DNA of 64,000 bases, taken from Poa pratensis (lineage: Eukaryota > Streptophyta > Magnoliopsida > Poales > Poaceae). The notes beneath the pieces are model-generated. The model searched no databases. It was not told where the DNA came from and saw nothing but the letters and a program-made list of their open reading frames with translations. Numbering within the stretch: position 1 is the first letter of the stretch; each line of letters opens with the position of its first letter. The stretch covers positions 111,400,607 to 111,464,606 of the forward strand of contig CAMZMU010000041.1 of NCBI GenBank assembly GCA_947311845.1. The letters are read 5' to 3'. The translations under genes were made by a program, and so were the position numbers. Shown one piece after another: positions 21,931 to 34,060 of the stretch.

Positions 21931-24465
21931 TGAAAGGACAAGGATGTCGCCTAGAGGGGGTGAATAGGCGTTTAAAAACTTTTCTGGTTTAGGCTTGCTA
22001 ATTGCGGAATAAAACTAGATGTTTAAATTAACAAGCCAACAACCTAAATAAACTATGTCACCTATGTGCACCAACAACTTATGCTAAGCAAGTCAAGCAA
22101 CAAAGTGATAGCAAGATATATAACTTCACGCACGAAGGCTATCACAATGTAAATTGCATAAGTAAAGAGCTCGGGTATAGAAATAACCGAGGCACGCGGA
22201 GACGACGATGTATTCCCGAGTTCCTCCTTTTTAGGGGAGTACGTCTCATTGGAGGGGTGTGAGTATCAAACTCAAGATGCCACAAATGGCCTCACCCTAT
22301 TCTCCGATGAACCTTGCCCAAAAGCTCGATTCACCTTCCACTATTGATTTCCTTTTGGGCGGAAATCGAGTCCCTTACAACAAACTTGAGGCACAACCCA
22401 CAAAAGGATCGGGAGCTCCCAAGCGGCCACAAAATGCCTTGCACCGCCACAAAAGGCGCCACTCGCCACAAAAGGCGTCTAGGGTCCAATGACCCAAGAG
22501 TAACAAACTCACGAACTTTCACTTCCACGAATCTTCGTGGAGAGAGCAAACCGATGCACAAAAGCAATGGCAAGAGCACACAGAGTGCTCAAGTCCTTCA
22601 CTCTCAAATTCCAACAAAGCAACAAATGCTTATGGGGGAATAAGAGAGGAAGAACAAAGGAGGAGAAACACCAAGAACTCCAAGATCAAGATCTACTAGG
22701 TTCCCCTCACTAAGAGGAGGAATGGATTGGTGGAAATGTAGATCTAGATCTCCTCTCTCAAATCCCTCAAAGATATGCAAGAATCATGGGAGGAATTGGG
22801 AGAGGGGCAAGCTTTCCAATGTCAACAATGGAGGAGAGAGAAGGGGAAAAACGTGCTTGGAAGAGCTGAGTGGCTGAAGGTAGGTGGAGGGGTATAAATA
22901 CCCCTCCCAGAAAAAGAGCCGTTACAGCCACTTAGACCGGAGACTCCGGACCACGGAGGCCGGAGACTCCGGCCAGTGCGGAGACTCCGGACCAAAAGTG
23001 CGGAGACTCCGGACCGGGGAGAGCAGGGAAAAACCGTTTGCAGAAAACTAACACCGGAGACTCCGGACCACAAAAGGCCGGAGACTCCGGTCTGGGCGGA
23101 GACTCTGGGGAGACTCCGGACCAACTCCGGATTCAAAACAGCGGCTGCCGCCGCGAAGCTCTTCAACGCAGAAAAACCAGATGGGCCGGAAACTCCGGAC
23201 CTTGAGGGCGGAAACTCCGGCCCTGCCGGAAACTCCGGACCTACTCCGGCCTCGATACCGCAAGCGCCGTGCGCGAGGCACTTAGCCTCAAAACCAGGGG
23301 CCGGAGACTCCGGACCTAAAACCATGGAGACTCCGGACAGAAAAACCAGCAGAGCAGCAAATCCTGAAATGCATTAACTTTCTCGTCCGAACTCCAAATC
23401 AGGTGAATCCAATTGCGTTGGAAAGGTAACGACAAGAGCAAGCCTACAAAAAGTGGAAATATTAAGGGTCACAAATATAGAGGGGATACCACACATGGGA
23501 AGGTGTGGACCCTATCTTGAAGTGGACCGATAATATTTCCAAAGCCGAGAATGCAAACAAGTTTTCATCCGGACTCCGTTTTCAATGATCTTGGGCTTGT
23601 TCCGAAGATAATCACAAGCACTACAAGATCATGCATATACACATCATAGTCCATCATGTGAGGAGATGACCACAAGGAGAGAGTTTGACCTCTCTAGAAA
23701 CGACGAACCGATAAAACCTCCAACATCAAAAACACCACAAGATATTCACTTGAAACTCGTTTTCGGTGAACTAGAGCTTGGTATGGAGATGAACACAAGC
23801 TCTAAATTTTCACATGGATAAAAGCCAAATAAGAACCAAGAAAGATGATATGCCAAGTATGCAAAGGTTTGAGCTCTCCACAAAGATGCGATCAAGTTAC
23901 TCACTTGAGAGCCCCTCTTGATAGTACGCCGTCTATCCTATAACCCGGTCTCCCACTAACACCATGAGACCGGTAAAATAGAAACCCTATCAAGATCATA
24001 CCTTTGCCTTGCGCATTCCACTTGAGCTAGATGATGACGATCTTGACTCTCTCAAGTTGGGAACACCTTTCTTGATTGTGCTTGCTAGCACATGCTTGAT
24101 GAAGACTTCTCCAAATACTCCCCCATACACCATTATGGGAGAGCCTTGCTAAACTCCATCTTCATGAATCCACTTGCACTTCATCTTCTTATCTTCATAT
24201 AGATGATGGCTTGGAGATAAACATGAAGTTCACTCAATCTTCTTTTCCAAACCATGCTTGCAATAAGCTCAACTCTTCACATGACCATTCTTCATATAAA
24301 CCCTTGGATGGAACCTTAGTCATCATGAAATCTTCTAGAGTCCAACACATGAACTCCAATCTTCTTCATGGACAAGATCTATAAAGATATCTCAATGCAA
24401 ACATTAGTCCATAAGGATTGTCATTAATTACCAAAACCACACATGGGGGCAACCATGCACTTTCA
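21931..24465 (-). repeat. left LTR (3' LTR in element orientation), 2.5 kb
   Basis: Its outer ~700 bp (23760-24465) is almost identical to 31680-32377. The middle differs strongly, because this copy carries an array of CCGGAGACTCCGG-type repeats (22937-23337) and is ~455 bp longer than the right LTR. Its ends are TGAAAGGACAAGGATG on the plus strand and the complement of TGAAAGTGCATGG. Confidence 0.88.
22937..23337. repeat. array of palindromic CCGGAG-A-CTCCGG motifs in the left LTR
   Basis: About 13 copies of (C/G)CGGA(G/A)ACTCCGG(A/C)C are scattered over 400 bp at irregular spacing. Each is a 6-bp inverted repeat around one base. Several clusters show GGAAACTCCGG variants. The array is missing from the right LTR, which at the same place has GGCCGGCC-type repeats instead. 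Confidence 0.85.
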
Positions 24466-27400
24466 ATCTCCCCCATTTTGGTAATTGATGACAATCCCTT
24501 TTACGAGAGGGTTTATATAATGAATTAAGCAACCATGCAACACAAAGAGCAAGGATGCAAGAGAAAGAAAGGTAAATGCTTGAGAACAAAACTAAAGCAT
24601 AAAACCACATTTCCTTAAACCCTCTAAACTTCTCCCCCATTGGCATCGATTGCCGAAATGGGAGGAAAAATTTAGAAGGCCATATAGTAAGAGCTCCCCC
24701 ATAATGTGTGCATTTCTCATAATATGAGTGAAAACAATTGCACATATCCAATAACGAATAGTTGGAAAGGAGATCAAACTATATTGAGGATCCAAAGATT
24801 GCAAATGAATATCAAATAGAAAGATACTTCAACAAAAGAAGCAAGCAATCAAAAAGATCCAAACAATGTTCTAAATATCAAGAGGGAACTCCCCAAGGTA
24901 CGTGCACAAAAAGGATTTGTATTTCAATATAGTGTGCACAACATGGAATCCTCACTCCCTCTTAGATAAATTCGAACACAAGCACATGCAAGAGAATATA
25001 AAAGTGGAAAGAGGCAAAACAACTTGCAACACATAAAATGTTTTGCAACATGAACAAGGAGCGGCAACTAAAAGGATGGGTGTGAGTTAAAAAGACATTT
25101 TTGCACATAGTGCATATCATGTCTTTCCCATACCCACACACCATAGGAGATATAGCAAATAGCTCCACAAGCTTATTAAAATGCGAAAGCATAACACATA
25201 AACAATAAAGCTTGTGCCTTTAATTAGAGACCACCAAAGATACAAAAGCAAAGGGGTGGTCACACAAAAAATGTAACTGTTCTCATGTGTATAAGTTTCT
25301 AAGTAGACACCAATCACGAAGATATAAGTCCACAAATAAACATGCACACACAAAATAGGTACAAAGCTAGAGAACATGATATCCAAGAGAAGTCATAAGT
25401 ACACCATTAAGAATTTTCATTAAAAGCATAGCACAAAGCTCAATTTTATCTTAAAGGGATATAGATGAACTTCCAACACATACTCATCATAGCATCAAAA
25501 CTATCCACAAGGGATAAAGTGATAAAATGGATGCTCCGAGAAAGATAACAAGTATCGCAAAAGGCAAATGATTTTGAAAAACATCAATATTGCATATGCG
25601 AGACATAGAGTAGAAAGTGCTAGATTAACACATATGGGATTGGTGAATCATAAAATGATTATATATATATCCCCTTGATATGTAATCATCCCGGCTTGCC
25701 CACATTTGCAACAAAGTTGTTTTGCAAGAACCAAATGAATTGCAACAAAGAGATTCATGCCATGAAACAACCTACACAAGGTTGAAGCTAGAAAAATGCA
25801 TGAGGTAGATACTTGTTACCGAGATAGCATTGGTGATGTAGAAGATAAGAGTTCACGATCATCCGAGCTTGGCTCCAATAAGCACATGGTGATAACACCT
25901 TCCTTGTAAATGAGACAAGCTTCCAATGCACTCCAATGTACCTAAAACAAATTCAAGTACAAAATGGTCCCAAACTCATTGGGCCAAAGTAGTTAGAGCA
26001 ACTACAATACATAGGACAAACTCCACATAAATATGTGCATATTGATATGAAATTGAATTTCATGCACATCTTAGCCATTTAGGATTTGATGGAGTTTATC
26101 CTATATATTGGATCAACGAAAGTAAGCATGCCATAAGATATACATATAGTAAATATGCATGCACAAGACTTTCAAGAACCAAAAGATACAATTTGGACAA
26201 AACACCAATTAAACCAAGAAAGCACACACAAGTGTGACAAGAAAAAAAATTGTCCAAATTATATCAAAACCCAAATCAACACATGATTGAAGATACCACT
26301 TTGAAAAGATACCAAATGAAAGTAGATACCAATGATGAAAAATATCATCAAGGAATAAACCAAACCCTCTACACTTCTCATGATGGCACAAAGTACCAAG
26401 ACGAGAAATGTTTGTCTTCCAAAGAGACACGTCATCGGGATCAAATATCAATGAAGACAACTAATGTTCAAAAGCTATAGGATTGCTCCCCCAAGATGTG
26501 TGCATTATTTAAGATTTTGCATTTGAATACAAAATGCACACAAATGAGATCATCACTCTCCATATATATTATATTCAAACACTAGTCATGTTCAAGAAAG
26601 CAATAAGATGCAAACCAATTTAAAGAATGATGTTCTACTCAATGTAGGATAGCTTCCCAAGAATAGTGCATTATCAAGAAGTATGACTTTTGAATGTAAT
26701 GCACAAGATTGGGATCATTGCTTTTCCTAACAAGAAAGCATAAAACAAATTTTGAGTAGAGCAACAAGGATCCAAAAGATACAAGGAAGACAAGAGAGTT
26801 AGATCAAAAAAATCCTTGGCAATAAAATAAGGCAATTCAAAGCAAAGCCAAAGTGAAGATGGTCTACAAATTTCACCACACATATGAGTATCACTTGTCA
26901 AGGACAAGGAGTATATAGAGATATTTCTCGGTGGTATATAGAAATGATATTGAAGACCAATTTCACAACAAATAAGCATATGGCAAAAGAGAAGATTTAA
27001 AGGCCAAAGCTTAAAAGATAGATATTCTTGATAGCTTCAAGTATTCACGCGATCATGCAAAGCCACTACAAGAGTAGCTTGAAGCAATCGATTTCCCAAA
27101 AGGATATGCGAACATATTTGGGGAAAACCGTACCAAGAATGTCCATCGCAAACAAGATCCAAAAGAGTGATTAAACAAAATCATTTTACCAAAATGGAAC
27201 TTGTTTGAGCAACATGCCACATAGGAATAAGATTAATATCAATTCTAGGTGGCAATACCTCACATGTTCACATTTTCTAGGCTTGTAATATGCACATAGC
27301 TTATTACTCCCCCATAATGTGATAATCCATTTTTTTAAAACAAGAGGCAAACAAAACCAACTCGAGAAATTAATGGACATTATAGAATTTGAATTTCTCA

Positions 27401-27878
27401 TGAGCATGACATACCACATAGAGAATAGATAATATATGTATCATCACTAAGTGGTATTCCTCATGTACACACATTTTAGGATTGTGAAGTGCACGAAGCA
27501 TATCACTCCCCAAAATGGAATAGTCCATTAATCTCTCAAAAGAGAGCCAACAAGATAAGATATCAAATAAAAGCAATAAGGCTCAACACAAGTAATGGTG
27601 TGCAAACCAACATACACATACTTGATTACTCAAGATAAGTAAGTAGAGAGCACAACACATACAAACACTAGCAAGGTACAAAACCTAACACATGCAAGGG
27701 TGCAAGCAACTTTCAATGTATATATGATTTAAATAAAAGTTACCGCAAGGAGGAACATTGGATATGAGATAGAACAATATAATCCAAATGACTTGACTTG
27801 AGAGAATATAATTGATGAAGATCCCTTAATTCTTCATAAGTAGCCAAGTCTCCAATGCCCTCCAACAACACCTATTGA
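24466..27878. other. A-rich interior of the copia-like element, no coding sequence
   Basis: On the minus strand this is the region between the gag remnant and the 3' LTR where pol would be expected. Only short, unrelated frames occur. No reverse transcriptase, RNase H or integrase motif was found on either strand. Motifs such as ctcccccataatgtg recur (24696, 26490, 27308), suggesting diverged internal repeats. Confidence 0.6.
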
Positions 27879-30116
27879 TCAAGTTTTAGCTTGTTGGTCC
27901 CCAACCAAGTTGGGTCCTAAGAGGTTAGTCACAATAGGTTTGGCAACCCAAATGGTTCTTTTCTTGACACCACTTTGAGTACCAACATATTTGGCAAACA
28001 CATTGCCAACCTTATCCTTCCGAAGAGAATAATCATCATAATAATAATGGGGTTGGATAAGGTACCATTTGTGCATGAAGAAGCAAGTGACCCTTCTCAC
28101 GGCATAGGTAGCAACATCTACTTCCTCCTCTCTTCTTAGTTGGAGTCTTGACTTGAGGAGGGTAGCTTGATTCTTCTTGGGAAGAGGCCGTTCTTCAACT
28201 TGAGGAACTTGAGGCTTCTTCCCTTGTTGCTTCTCACTAAGAGCCTTCTTCTTCAAAGGGCAAGATCTAACATGGTGCCCTTCAACTTTGCACTTGAAGC
28301 AAACAATCTTGGCCGAATCTTTAACTTGTTCTTGGCCCTTGTTCTTCTTGTTATACTTGGACTTGTTCTTGTATTGGAGTTGAATCCAAGTCCACTCTTG
28401 TCATTGGGGCGTCTTTGAACACTCAACATATTGTCAAGTGTAGAATCCCAACATGACGCTTTTCCAAGTCTTTCTTCAAAGAAGTGACTTGGGCCTTGAG
28501 CTCATTTAATTCCTCTACATGGTTAGTATCAACAAAAACTAGAGGAAGTAGAAGCTTCATTGTTAGAGCAACAAGGCATGAAAGTAATTCATCACAAGAT
28601 GTAGCAATATGTGAGTGATGAATCACTAGGACTAGCACATGGCAATAAAGCATTTTTAGTAGAAGTTGTGCCTTTCCACATGAGGCTCACAAGATGTTAC
28701 CTTTGACATAATAGCCTCATGAGCTAACTTTAGCCTAGCATGGGATGCTAGAAGATCATCATTAGAGCTAGAAAGCTTTTCATGACTTTCTTCCAATTTC
28801 CCATACTTGCTAGATAGCAACTCAAGTTGAGCCCTTAGCTCAACATTCTCCTTCAAAATAGATGCTTCACAAGAAGTGGAGTTAGTAGCACAAGCATCAT
28901 TATATTAGAAATGAAGAAGACAATTTGCAAGCTTATCATTCTTAGATAGTTGAGTTTGGAGTTGATCATGAGACTTGATAAGGAGAGAGTGTTCACTTTC
29001 TAAAGCCTTGTGAGCTTTGTCAAGTCTCTCTATGTCCTCACTTAGTCTAGCATTGCCAACACCAAATTCAACTTTTTCCTTTTTAAGCACTTTATATTTA
29101 GCAAGCATGATCTCTTTCCTTAATGATTTTAGCAATAATAAGATCATTAGACTCATCAAGAGATTCAAGTTCTCTTCAAGAGAAGACCTAAGCTCTTCTT
29201 CTTCTTCAAGAGAAGCTTTCAAGGAAGCTATAGTATAGAGTCATCTCTCTCAATTTGACATTTCTCATCAAATTGACTTTCCAAATCCTCAATAAATTCC
29301 CTACTCTTAGAACATAATCAATGATTTCACATAGAGGAGGGATAGCTTTACTACCTTTGGGGAGAGCACCAAGTACCATCTCACCCATCTTGGTTAAGGA
29401 TTCAAAATCAAAACCTTCTTCATGAGAATCCTCATCCTCATCATCACAATTTGGATTTGAGGTGGGAGACACCTCGGAATCCTTAGCCATAAGGCAAACA
29501 TGATTAAAGAATGAAGAATTACTTGAAGCACCATTTAGGTCCATGTCTTGTTCCAACAAATGTTGGGATTCCTCTACATTGTTAGTCATGCAAGTACTAG
29601 AGGATATGGAAGCATTGTTTTCATGGCAACAAGACATAGAAGCATATCATCATGAGATTTAGTTAAACAACTATTACATGATATGCAAGGACTATCAACT
29701 CTAGCATGTATGACATTTGGAGTGCTAGAAGAGTTTAAGTCCAAAGATAGAACATTGCAATGAGATAGAGAAGAAGTATAATCAATAGTAAGTTCACCAT
29801 CACCAATGCAATTTCTATCACCACTCACCATATCATTACCTTGTGACAAATCACATGTTGGTGAAGTGGAAGAAGTTGTGAACTCATCACGGCCGGAGGT
29901 GGAGGGAGAACAATCATCCTCAATAATTTTGGACACTTCATATATATCTTGAAGCTTGGTCCAAAGCTCATGAGCGTTCCGAAAAGGCATGATTGAAGCA
30001 AGAACTACATCGCTCAAAACACATATAAGACCATTAGAAACTAGAGTCTCGAGATGAGAGTTTTCCTCATCCTCTAAAGATAATTCTTGGAATCCTTTGG
30101 AGGAGAAAACCCACAT
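27879..30116 (-). pseudogene. broken gag of the copia-like element
   Basis: Read on the minus strand from 30116, the frames in order give four parts. First is a gag head with HELWTKLQDIYEVSK (29586-30116). Next is an acidic linker containing MAKDSEVSP and EDSHEEG (29206-29637). A coiled-coil-like stretch follows with SKYGKLEESHEKL and HARLKLAHEAI (28423-29222). Last is a CCHC zinc knuckle, CFKCKVEGHHVRSC (28260-28301), then a Lys-rich tail and TIWVAKPIVTN, ending at a stop at 27879. Gag packages element RNA into particles. Frameshifts near 29620, 29210 and 28650 break the frame, and the stop lies where pol should continue. The copy is non-functional as read. Confidence 0.75.
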
Positions 30117-30283
30117 CTACAATCCTCTTAATATAATTTGGACCCATGGCCCTAAAAAGATTAAGCATGCGAATTTTCCAAACATCATAATTTGTGCCAT
30201 CGAATATAAAGTGGGATCGTGCACTAATTCCCTAAACGACATCTTTTACTCTCTAGGCGGTAAAGCCCAAAAAGAGAGCCCAG

Positions 30284-30295
30284 GCTCTGATACCA
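30284..30295 (-). other. primer-binding site for initiator tRNA-Met
   Basis: On the minus strand this reads TGGTATCAGAGC, two bases inside the right LTR end. It fixes the transcription direction of the element as minus. Confidence 0.9.
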
Positions 30296-30297
30296 AT

Positions 30298-32377
30298 TGA
30301 AAGGACAATGATGTCGCCTAGAGGGGGGGGGTGAATAGGCGATTAAAACTTTTCCGGTTTAGGCTTGCTAATTGCGGAATAAAACTAGGTGTTTAAATTA
30401 ACAAGCCAACAACCTAAATAAACTAGGCTCACCTATGTGCACCAACAACTTATGCTAAGCAAGACAAGCAACAAGGTGATAGCAATAGAATACTTCAAGC
30501 ACGAAGGCTATCACAATGTAAAGTGCATAAGTAAAAGCTCGGGTATAGAAATAACCGAGGCACGCGGAGACGAGGATGTATTCCCGAGTTCCTCCTTGAA
30601 AGGGAGTACGTCTCGTTGGAGAGGTGTGAACCGACACAACGGTTCAACAACCACAAAGGTTTCACCCTCTTCTCCGATGAACCGCACCACAAAGGTTTGG
30701 TTCACCTTCCACTATCGGTATTCCTTCGAGGCGGAATCCGGAGCCTTTCAACAACAATCCGGGGCACAACCCACAATGGTTGGGGGCTCCCGAACGGCTC
30801 TCAACAACAATTCGAGGCACAACCCACAATGGGATTGGGGGCTCCCGAACGGCTTCAAGTGACCACACAAGGGTCCAACCACCACAAAGGCGTCTAGGGC
30901 CCGAAGACCCAAGAGTAACAAGTTCACAAGCTTTCAACTTCCACGAATCCTCGTGGAGAGCACACCGATGCACCAAATGCAAAAGGCAAGAGCACAAGTG
31001 CTCAAATCCTTCACTCTCAAATCCCACCACAAGCAACTAATGCTTATGGGGGGAGAAGAGAGGAAGAACAAAGGAAGAACACCAAATCCCTCCAAAATCT
31101 AGATCCAAAGGCTTCCCCTCACTTAGAGGAGAGATTGATTGGTGGAAGGGTGGATCTAGATCTCCTCTCTCTTTCCCTCTAATTTGAGGCAAGAATCATG
31201 GAGGAATAGAGAGAAATCCAAGCTCAAGAAGGTCAACAATGGGGGGCTTTTTCGTGCTCAAGAGCTTAGGGAACCGTTGGGGAAGAAACCCCTTAAATAG
31301 GTCCCCTCAAAAAACTGACCGTTGAAGAAAACTGTGAGGCCGGCCTGGGAGTCGGCCTGGCCGGGCAGGGGGACGGGCTGGGGGCCGGCCAGCCACCCGA
31401 GGCCGCCGGCCTGGCCGGCCTGTGGGCCGGCTTGCCAGAACCCGAAAACAGCAAAAAGAAAACTGCAATAACTTTTTCATCCGGACTCCGATTTCGATGA
31501 TCTTGGGCTCGTTGGAATCGCAACGAAGAGCACTTCAAGATTATGCAGAGAAACATCATATTCCATCATGTGAGGAGAAGACCAAATGTAGAAAGGTAAA
31601 ACCTCTCTAAAGAAGATGAACCGGCAAAACCTCAAAACCGAAAACGCAACAAGTTTTCAATACGAAATCCGTTTTCGGTGAACTAGAGCTTGGTATGGAG
31701 ATGAACACAAGCTCTAAATTCTCACATGGATAAAAGCCAAATAAGAACCAAGAAAGATGATATGCCAAGTATGCAAAGGTTTGAGCTCTCCACAAAGATG
31801 CGATCAAGTTACTCACTTGAGAGCCCCTCTTGATAGTACGCCGTCTATCCTATAACCCGGTCTCCCACTAACACCATGAGACCGGTAAAATAGAAACCCT
31901 ATCAAGATCATACCTTTGCCTTGCGCATTCCACTTGAGCTAGATGATGACGATCTTGACTCTCTCAAGTTGGGAACACCTTTCTTGATTGTGCTTGCTAG
32001 CACATGCTTGATGAAGACTTCTCCAAATACTCCCCCATACACCATTATGGGAGAGCCTTGCTAAACTCCGTCTTCATGAATCCACTTGCACTTCATCTTC
32101 TTATCTTCATATAGATGATGGCTTGGAGATAAACATGAAGTTCACTCAATCTTCTTATCCAAACCATGCTTGCAATAAGCTCAACTCTTCACATGACCAT
32201 TCTTCATATAAACCCTTGGATGGAACCTTGGTCATCATGAAATCTTCTAGAGTCCAACACATGAACTCCAATCTTCTTCATGGATAATATCTATAAAGAT
32301 ATCTCAATGCAAACATTAGTCCATAAGGATTATCATTAATTACCAAAACCACACATGGGGGCAACCATGCACTTTCA
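30298..32377 (-). repeat. right LTR (5' LTR in element orientation), 2.1 kb
   Basis: The outer parts match the left LTR. The centre (31340-31440) carries a GC-rich run of GCCGGCC and GGCCGG motifs in place of the CCGGAG array. The 3' end of the leader also differs (for example around 30770-30880 against 22380-22490). Confidence 0.88.
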
Positions 32378-33504
32378 AGGGGTCGCGGGCGTAGGGAGGG
32401 GTTGTGGGGATCTCGTGCTGGCCTTCCATTGCCGGCGGCGGCGCTGATTTCGCCGGCGGAGGCCAAATCGCGGGCGAGGACGGCGCGATTGGAGGTTTCA
32501 GCTGAGTGGTTGGGAGTTCGCGTGAAAGATTTCGTTGCCCCGCGCGCTCGAGCAGACGCACGAAATAAAACGCGGCGGATGCCGCAATTGCCCGCGCGCT
32601 GGCGCCTATTTCCCGCGCGCATGGTTATACTGCGGCTGCTGGAGCATTGGATTTCGCCCCGCGCGCACTATATTGCAGTTATTTCTAGCGCACGCTGCGT
32701 TTAGCGCGGCTGTTGGAGGTACTCTCAGAGCCTTCTTCACGCTCGCTTTTGTGAATTGCTCTCCCACCACTTGGACACCCTCGAAAGCGCAACACCTTCC
32801 TTCATGAGGGAGTCACACCGCAAGGTCAGTGACATGCCAAGGAGAGCAGCCTCTATCACTTTGGTTGCTTTCCTTCTTGTAGGTATTAATAAATGCCACT
32901 TTAGTCTTGTTTGGTTGGTGTACCTATGTGTGTCTTTTCTGTTCGGAATTGCTCTGCGTACAACGTTTCTCGTCCGACAAACGTCCGACGCTTTCATCCT
33001 ATCGTGCTAATTACTCCTGCCCCGTGACCCAAAGGTCCAGCCCAAACCTAATACTGAGCCCTAACCCCATTAACGGAGCCACCTCATCAAAACTTGCCCA
33101 CATATTCCCTCCATAAGTTTTCACGCCTCCTCCTCTTCCCTCCAAAGCCTGACGGCTCATCTTCTTCACGATCTCTCCCCTGCTGATCTGCTCCACGACA
33201 GAGAAGTTTGATTAGAGGGGCAAGCAATCAGGGCCAAGGAACATTAAGAGGTGTGTATCTATTGCATATTTGAGATCAAATCTGTACCATCTCATCTTCT
33301 TCACGAGTTCTTCCCTCCTATTGCAGATCCGTCTGATTCACATCTAATTTGCATCACTGCACAGAAGTTTCATTAGTTAGGCACCATTAGGGCCAGCAAA
33401 CATAACGAGGTGCATATTTGTTTCCCTGCTGAAATCAAATCTGTACCATATAAATTCTGCTAGAGTTCATATTTGATCTTATTATTGGCAATTTTAGGTA
33501 GGTG
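32378..33504 (+). other. GC-rich segment and leader region ahead of the FAR1-type pseudogene
   Basis: 32378-32710 is GC-rich, with many gcgcgc motifs and frames open on both strands but no recognised domain. It may be the broken first part of another gene or element. From about 33020 the sequence looks like a plant 5' UTR with an AT-rich intron that ends in ggcaattttag at 33496, just before the FAR1-type frame. Two similar segments (ggggcaagcaatcagggcca near 33216 and ggcaccattagggccagcaa near 33379) hint at an internal duplication. Confidence 0.35.
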
Positions 33505-34060
33505 ATGGAGTCAAATTTAACTGAGAATGAAGTGACAGAGCAGAACATGGTATTTGTTGAGGATGGTGAAGATGTTTTCGTTGTGGAGGACATTGGGGAT
33601 TCTTTTGATTTCCAACAAGAACCCATCATGATGTTGGAACCTAAGAAGGGGCTCATGTTTGATAGTGAGGATGAAGCTGTTAGGTTCTATAAAGGTTATG
33701 CAAAAAGGAAGGGCTTTGGTGTAGTAGTAAGAACCGCTAAACACGGTGAAGACAACAGGCTTAATTATTTTACTCTTGCTTGTAGTAGACAAGGGAAGGC
33801 TCAGTACTCAACAAAGACTCATTCAGACCAAATCCATCGACAAGGATGCAATGTCCAGCTAAGAGTAATTTTTCTCGTCGTGGAGAAAAGTTTTGCATTA
33901 CTTCTGTTACGATTGACCACAATCATCCTATAAGTCCAAGCAAAGCCAGATTTTTGAGGTGCCATAAGAAATCTGTACCACAATCAGCATTTTTGCCTTT
34001 GTCACAAGGTTTTTTCTGTAGGGAAATACACATTGTGAAGGACGTGATGTTGGAACAGTT
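33505..34060 (+). pseudogene. FAR1/MULE-type DNA-binding domain, truncated and frameshifted
   Basis: From ATG 33505 an acidic head leads into GLMFDSEDEAVRFYKGYAKR, KGFGVVVRT and YFTLACSRQGKAQ, then a Cys in QGCN. This is the N-terminal FAR1-type zinc-binding domain shared by plant FAR1/FHY3 factors and Mutator-like transposases. Near 33860 the frame must shift by one to continue as SRRGEKFCITSVTIDHNHP and ISPSKARFLRCHKK, which restores the Cys and the His-X-His of the metal site. After about 33980 the similarity dies out. The central transposase-like domain and SWIM finger are absent. A full FAR1 protein is usually over 600 residues, so only the head survives. Confidence 0.7.

Larger units (their letters stand above)
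21931..32377 (-). mobile_element. non-autonomous copia-like LTR retrotransposon (gag remnant only), minus strand, with mismatched LTRs
   Basis: The element is bounded by two related LTRs (21931-24465 and 30298-32377) in the orientation TGAAAGTGCATGG...CTTTCA on the minus strand. The primer-binding site for initiator tRNA-Met lies directly inside the right LTR, and a purine tract (aaaatgggggagat) lies directly inside the left one. The interior encodes a broken gag with a CCHC zinc knuckle. About 3.4 kb of A-rich sequence (24466-27878) has no pol. Flanks do not share a target duplication (acttg against agggg), and the satellite interrupted on the left does not continue on the right. The present structure probably arose by recombination between two elements. 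Confidence 0.85.

Noticed and set aside
22937..23337. Repeat array that could resemble CRISPR
   Set aside because: Spacing is irregular, motifs are short palindromes inside an LTR of a plant retroelement, and there are no cas genes.
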